Source: Ministeria vibrans ATCC 50519 (taxonomy: Eukaryota > Opisthokonta > Filasterea). Taken from it: 30,440 nt of DNA. The notes below the pieces were generated by a model. That model saw nothing but the letters and a program-made list of their open reading frames with translations. It was not told the origin of the DNA and ran no database searches. The DNA is taken from positions 59,034 through 89,473 of the forward strand of contig CALSCP010000486.1 of the NCBI GenBank assembly GCA_943704425.1, written 5' to 3'. A program made the translations under genes and the position numbers. Within the stretch, counting starts at the first letter, position 1. Each line of letters starts with the position of its first letter. This document shows, in pieces, positions 30,331 through 30,440 of this stretch.

Positions 30331-30351
30331 GTACACGCACGCACACCGAGT

Positions 30352-30352
<1 letters not shown>

Positions 30353-30440
<88 letters not shown>
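30353..30440. repeat. (GA)n microsatellite reaching the window edge
   Basis: At least 88 bp of pure GA in an SDR intron. The sequence ends inside it, as would happen if an assembly stopped at the repeat. Confidence 0.95.

Noticed and set aside
1-30440. CRISPR arrays, prokaryotic operons, riboswitches, tRNA or rRNA genes
   Set aside because: The sequence is clearly eukaryotic with introns. The regular repeats are microsatellites, and I found no tRNA cloverleaf or rRNA signature by eye.

Overview
The window is nuclear DNA from a unicellular eukaryote that carries flagellar genes. Genes are packed on both strands and most are split by short spliceosomal introns of about 55-110 bp, nearly all GT-AG. 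TAA, TAG and TGA all act as stops, so the code looks standard. The introns and short spacers carry many (GA)n, (TG)n, (CA)n and (TAA)n microsatellites. CEP290 and delta-tubulin point to a lineage that builds cilia. I cannot name the lineage more closely from sequence alone.

Layout from left to right: the 3' end of the spliceosomal protein CWC27 (+, 1-1397); a large 5'-incomplete gene (-, 1561-6531) that fuses a cyclic-nucleotide phosphodiesterase, a channel-like membrane region and a class III cyclase-like domain that has lost its catalytic residues; a GA-rich tract (6541-6935); the last 96 codons of an ALDH3-type aldehyde dehydrogenase (+, 6938-7364); DUSP11-like RNA phosphatase (-, 7457-8372); NPL4 (-, 8571-11380); TBC1D22-type Rab GAP (+, 11814-14967); SF3B4 (-, 15023-16690); CEP290 (+, 16896-22832); long-chain acyl-CoA synthetase (-, 23008-27102); delta-tubulin (-, 27236-28441); a METTL7-type methyltransferase (-, 28640-29452); and a divergent 11-beta-HSD-like short-chain dehydrogenase (+, from 29489) that runs into a GA tract at the window edge.

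There is no operon. Some neighbours share themes. CWC27 and SF3B4 act in splicing. CEP290 and delta-tubulin act at the basal body. ACSL, METTL7-like and the membrane-anchored SDR all resemble ER or lipid-droplet enzymes, and the last two have start codons only 36 bp apart.

The two most notable points are the PDE/membrane/pseudocyclase fusion, and the fact that this gene and the ALDH gene both lose their 5' halves at the same GA tract. The second point suggests a collapsed assembly or a repeat-mediated deletion.
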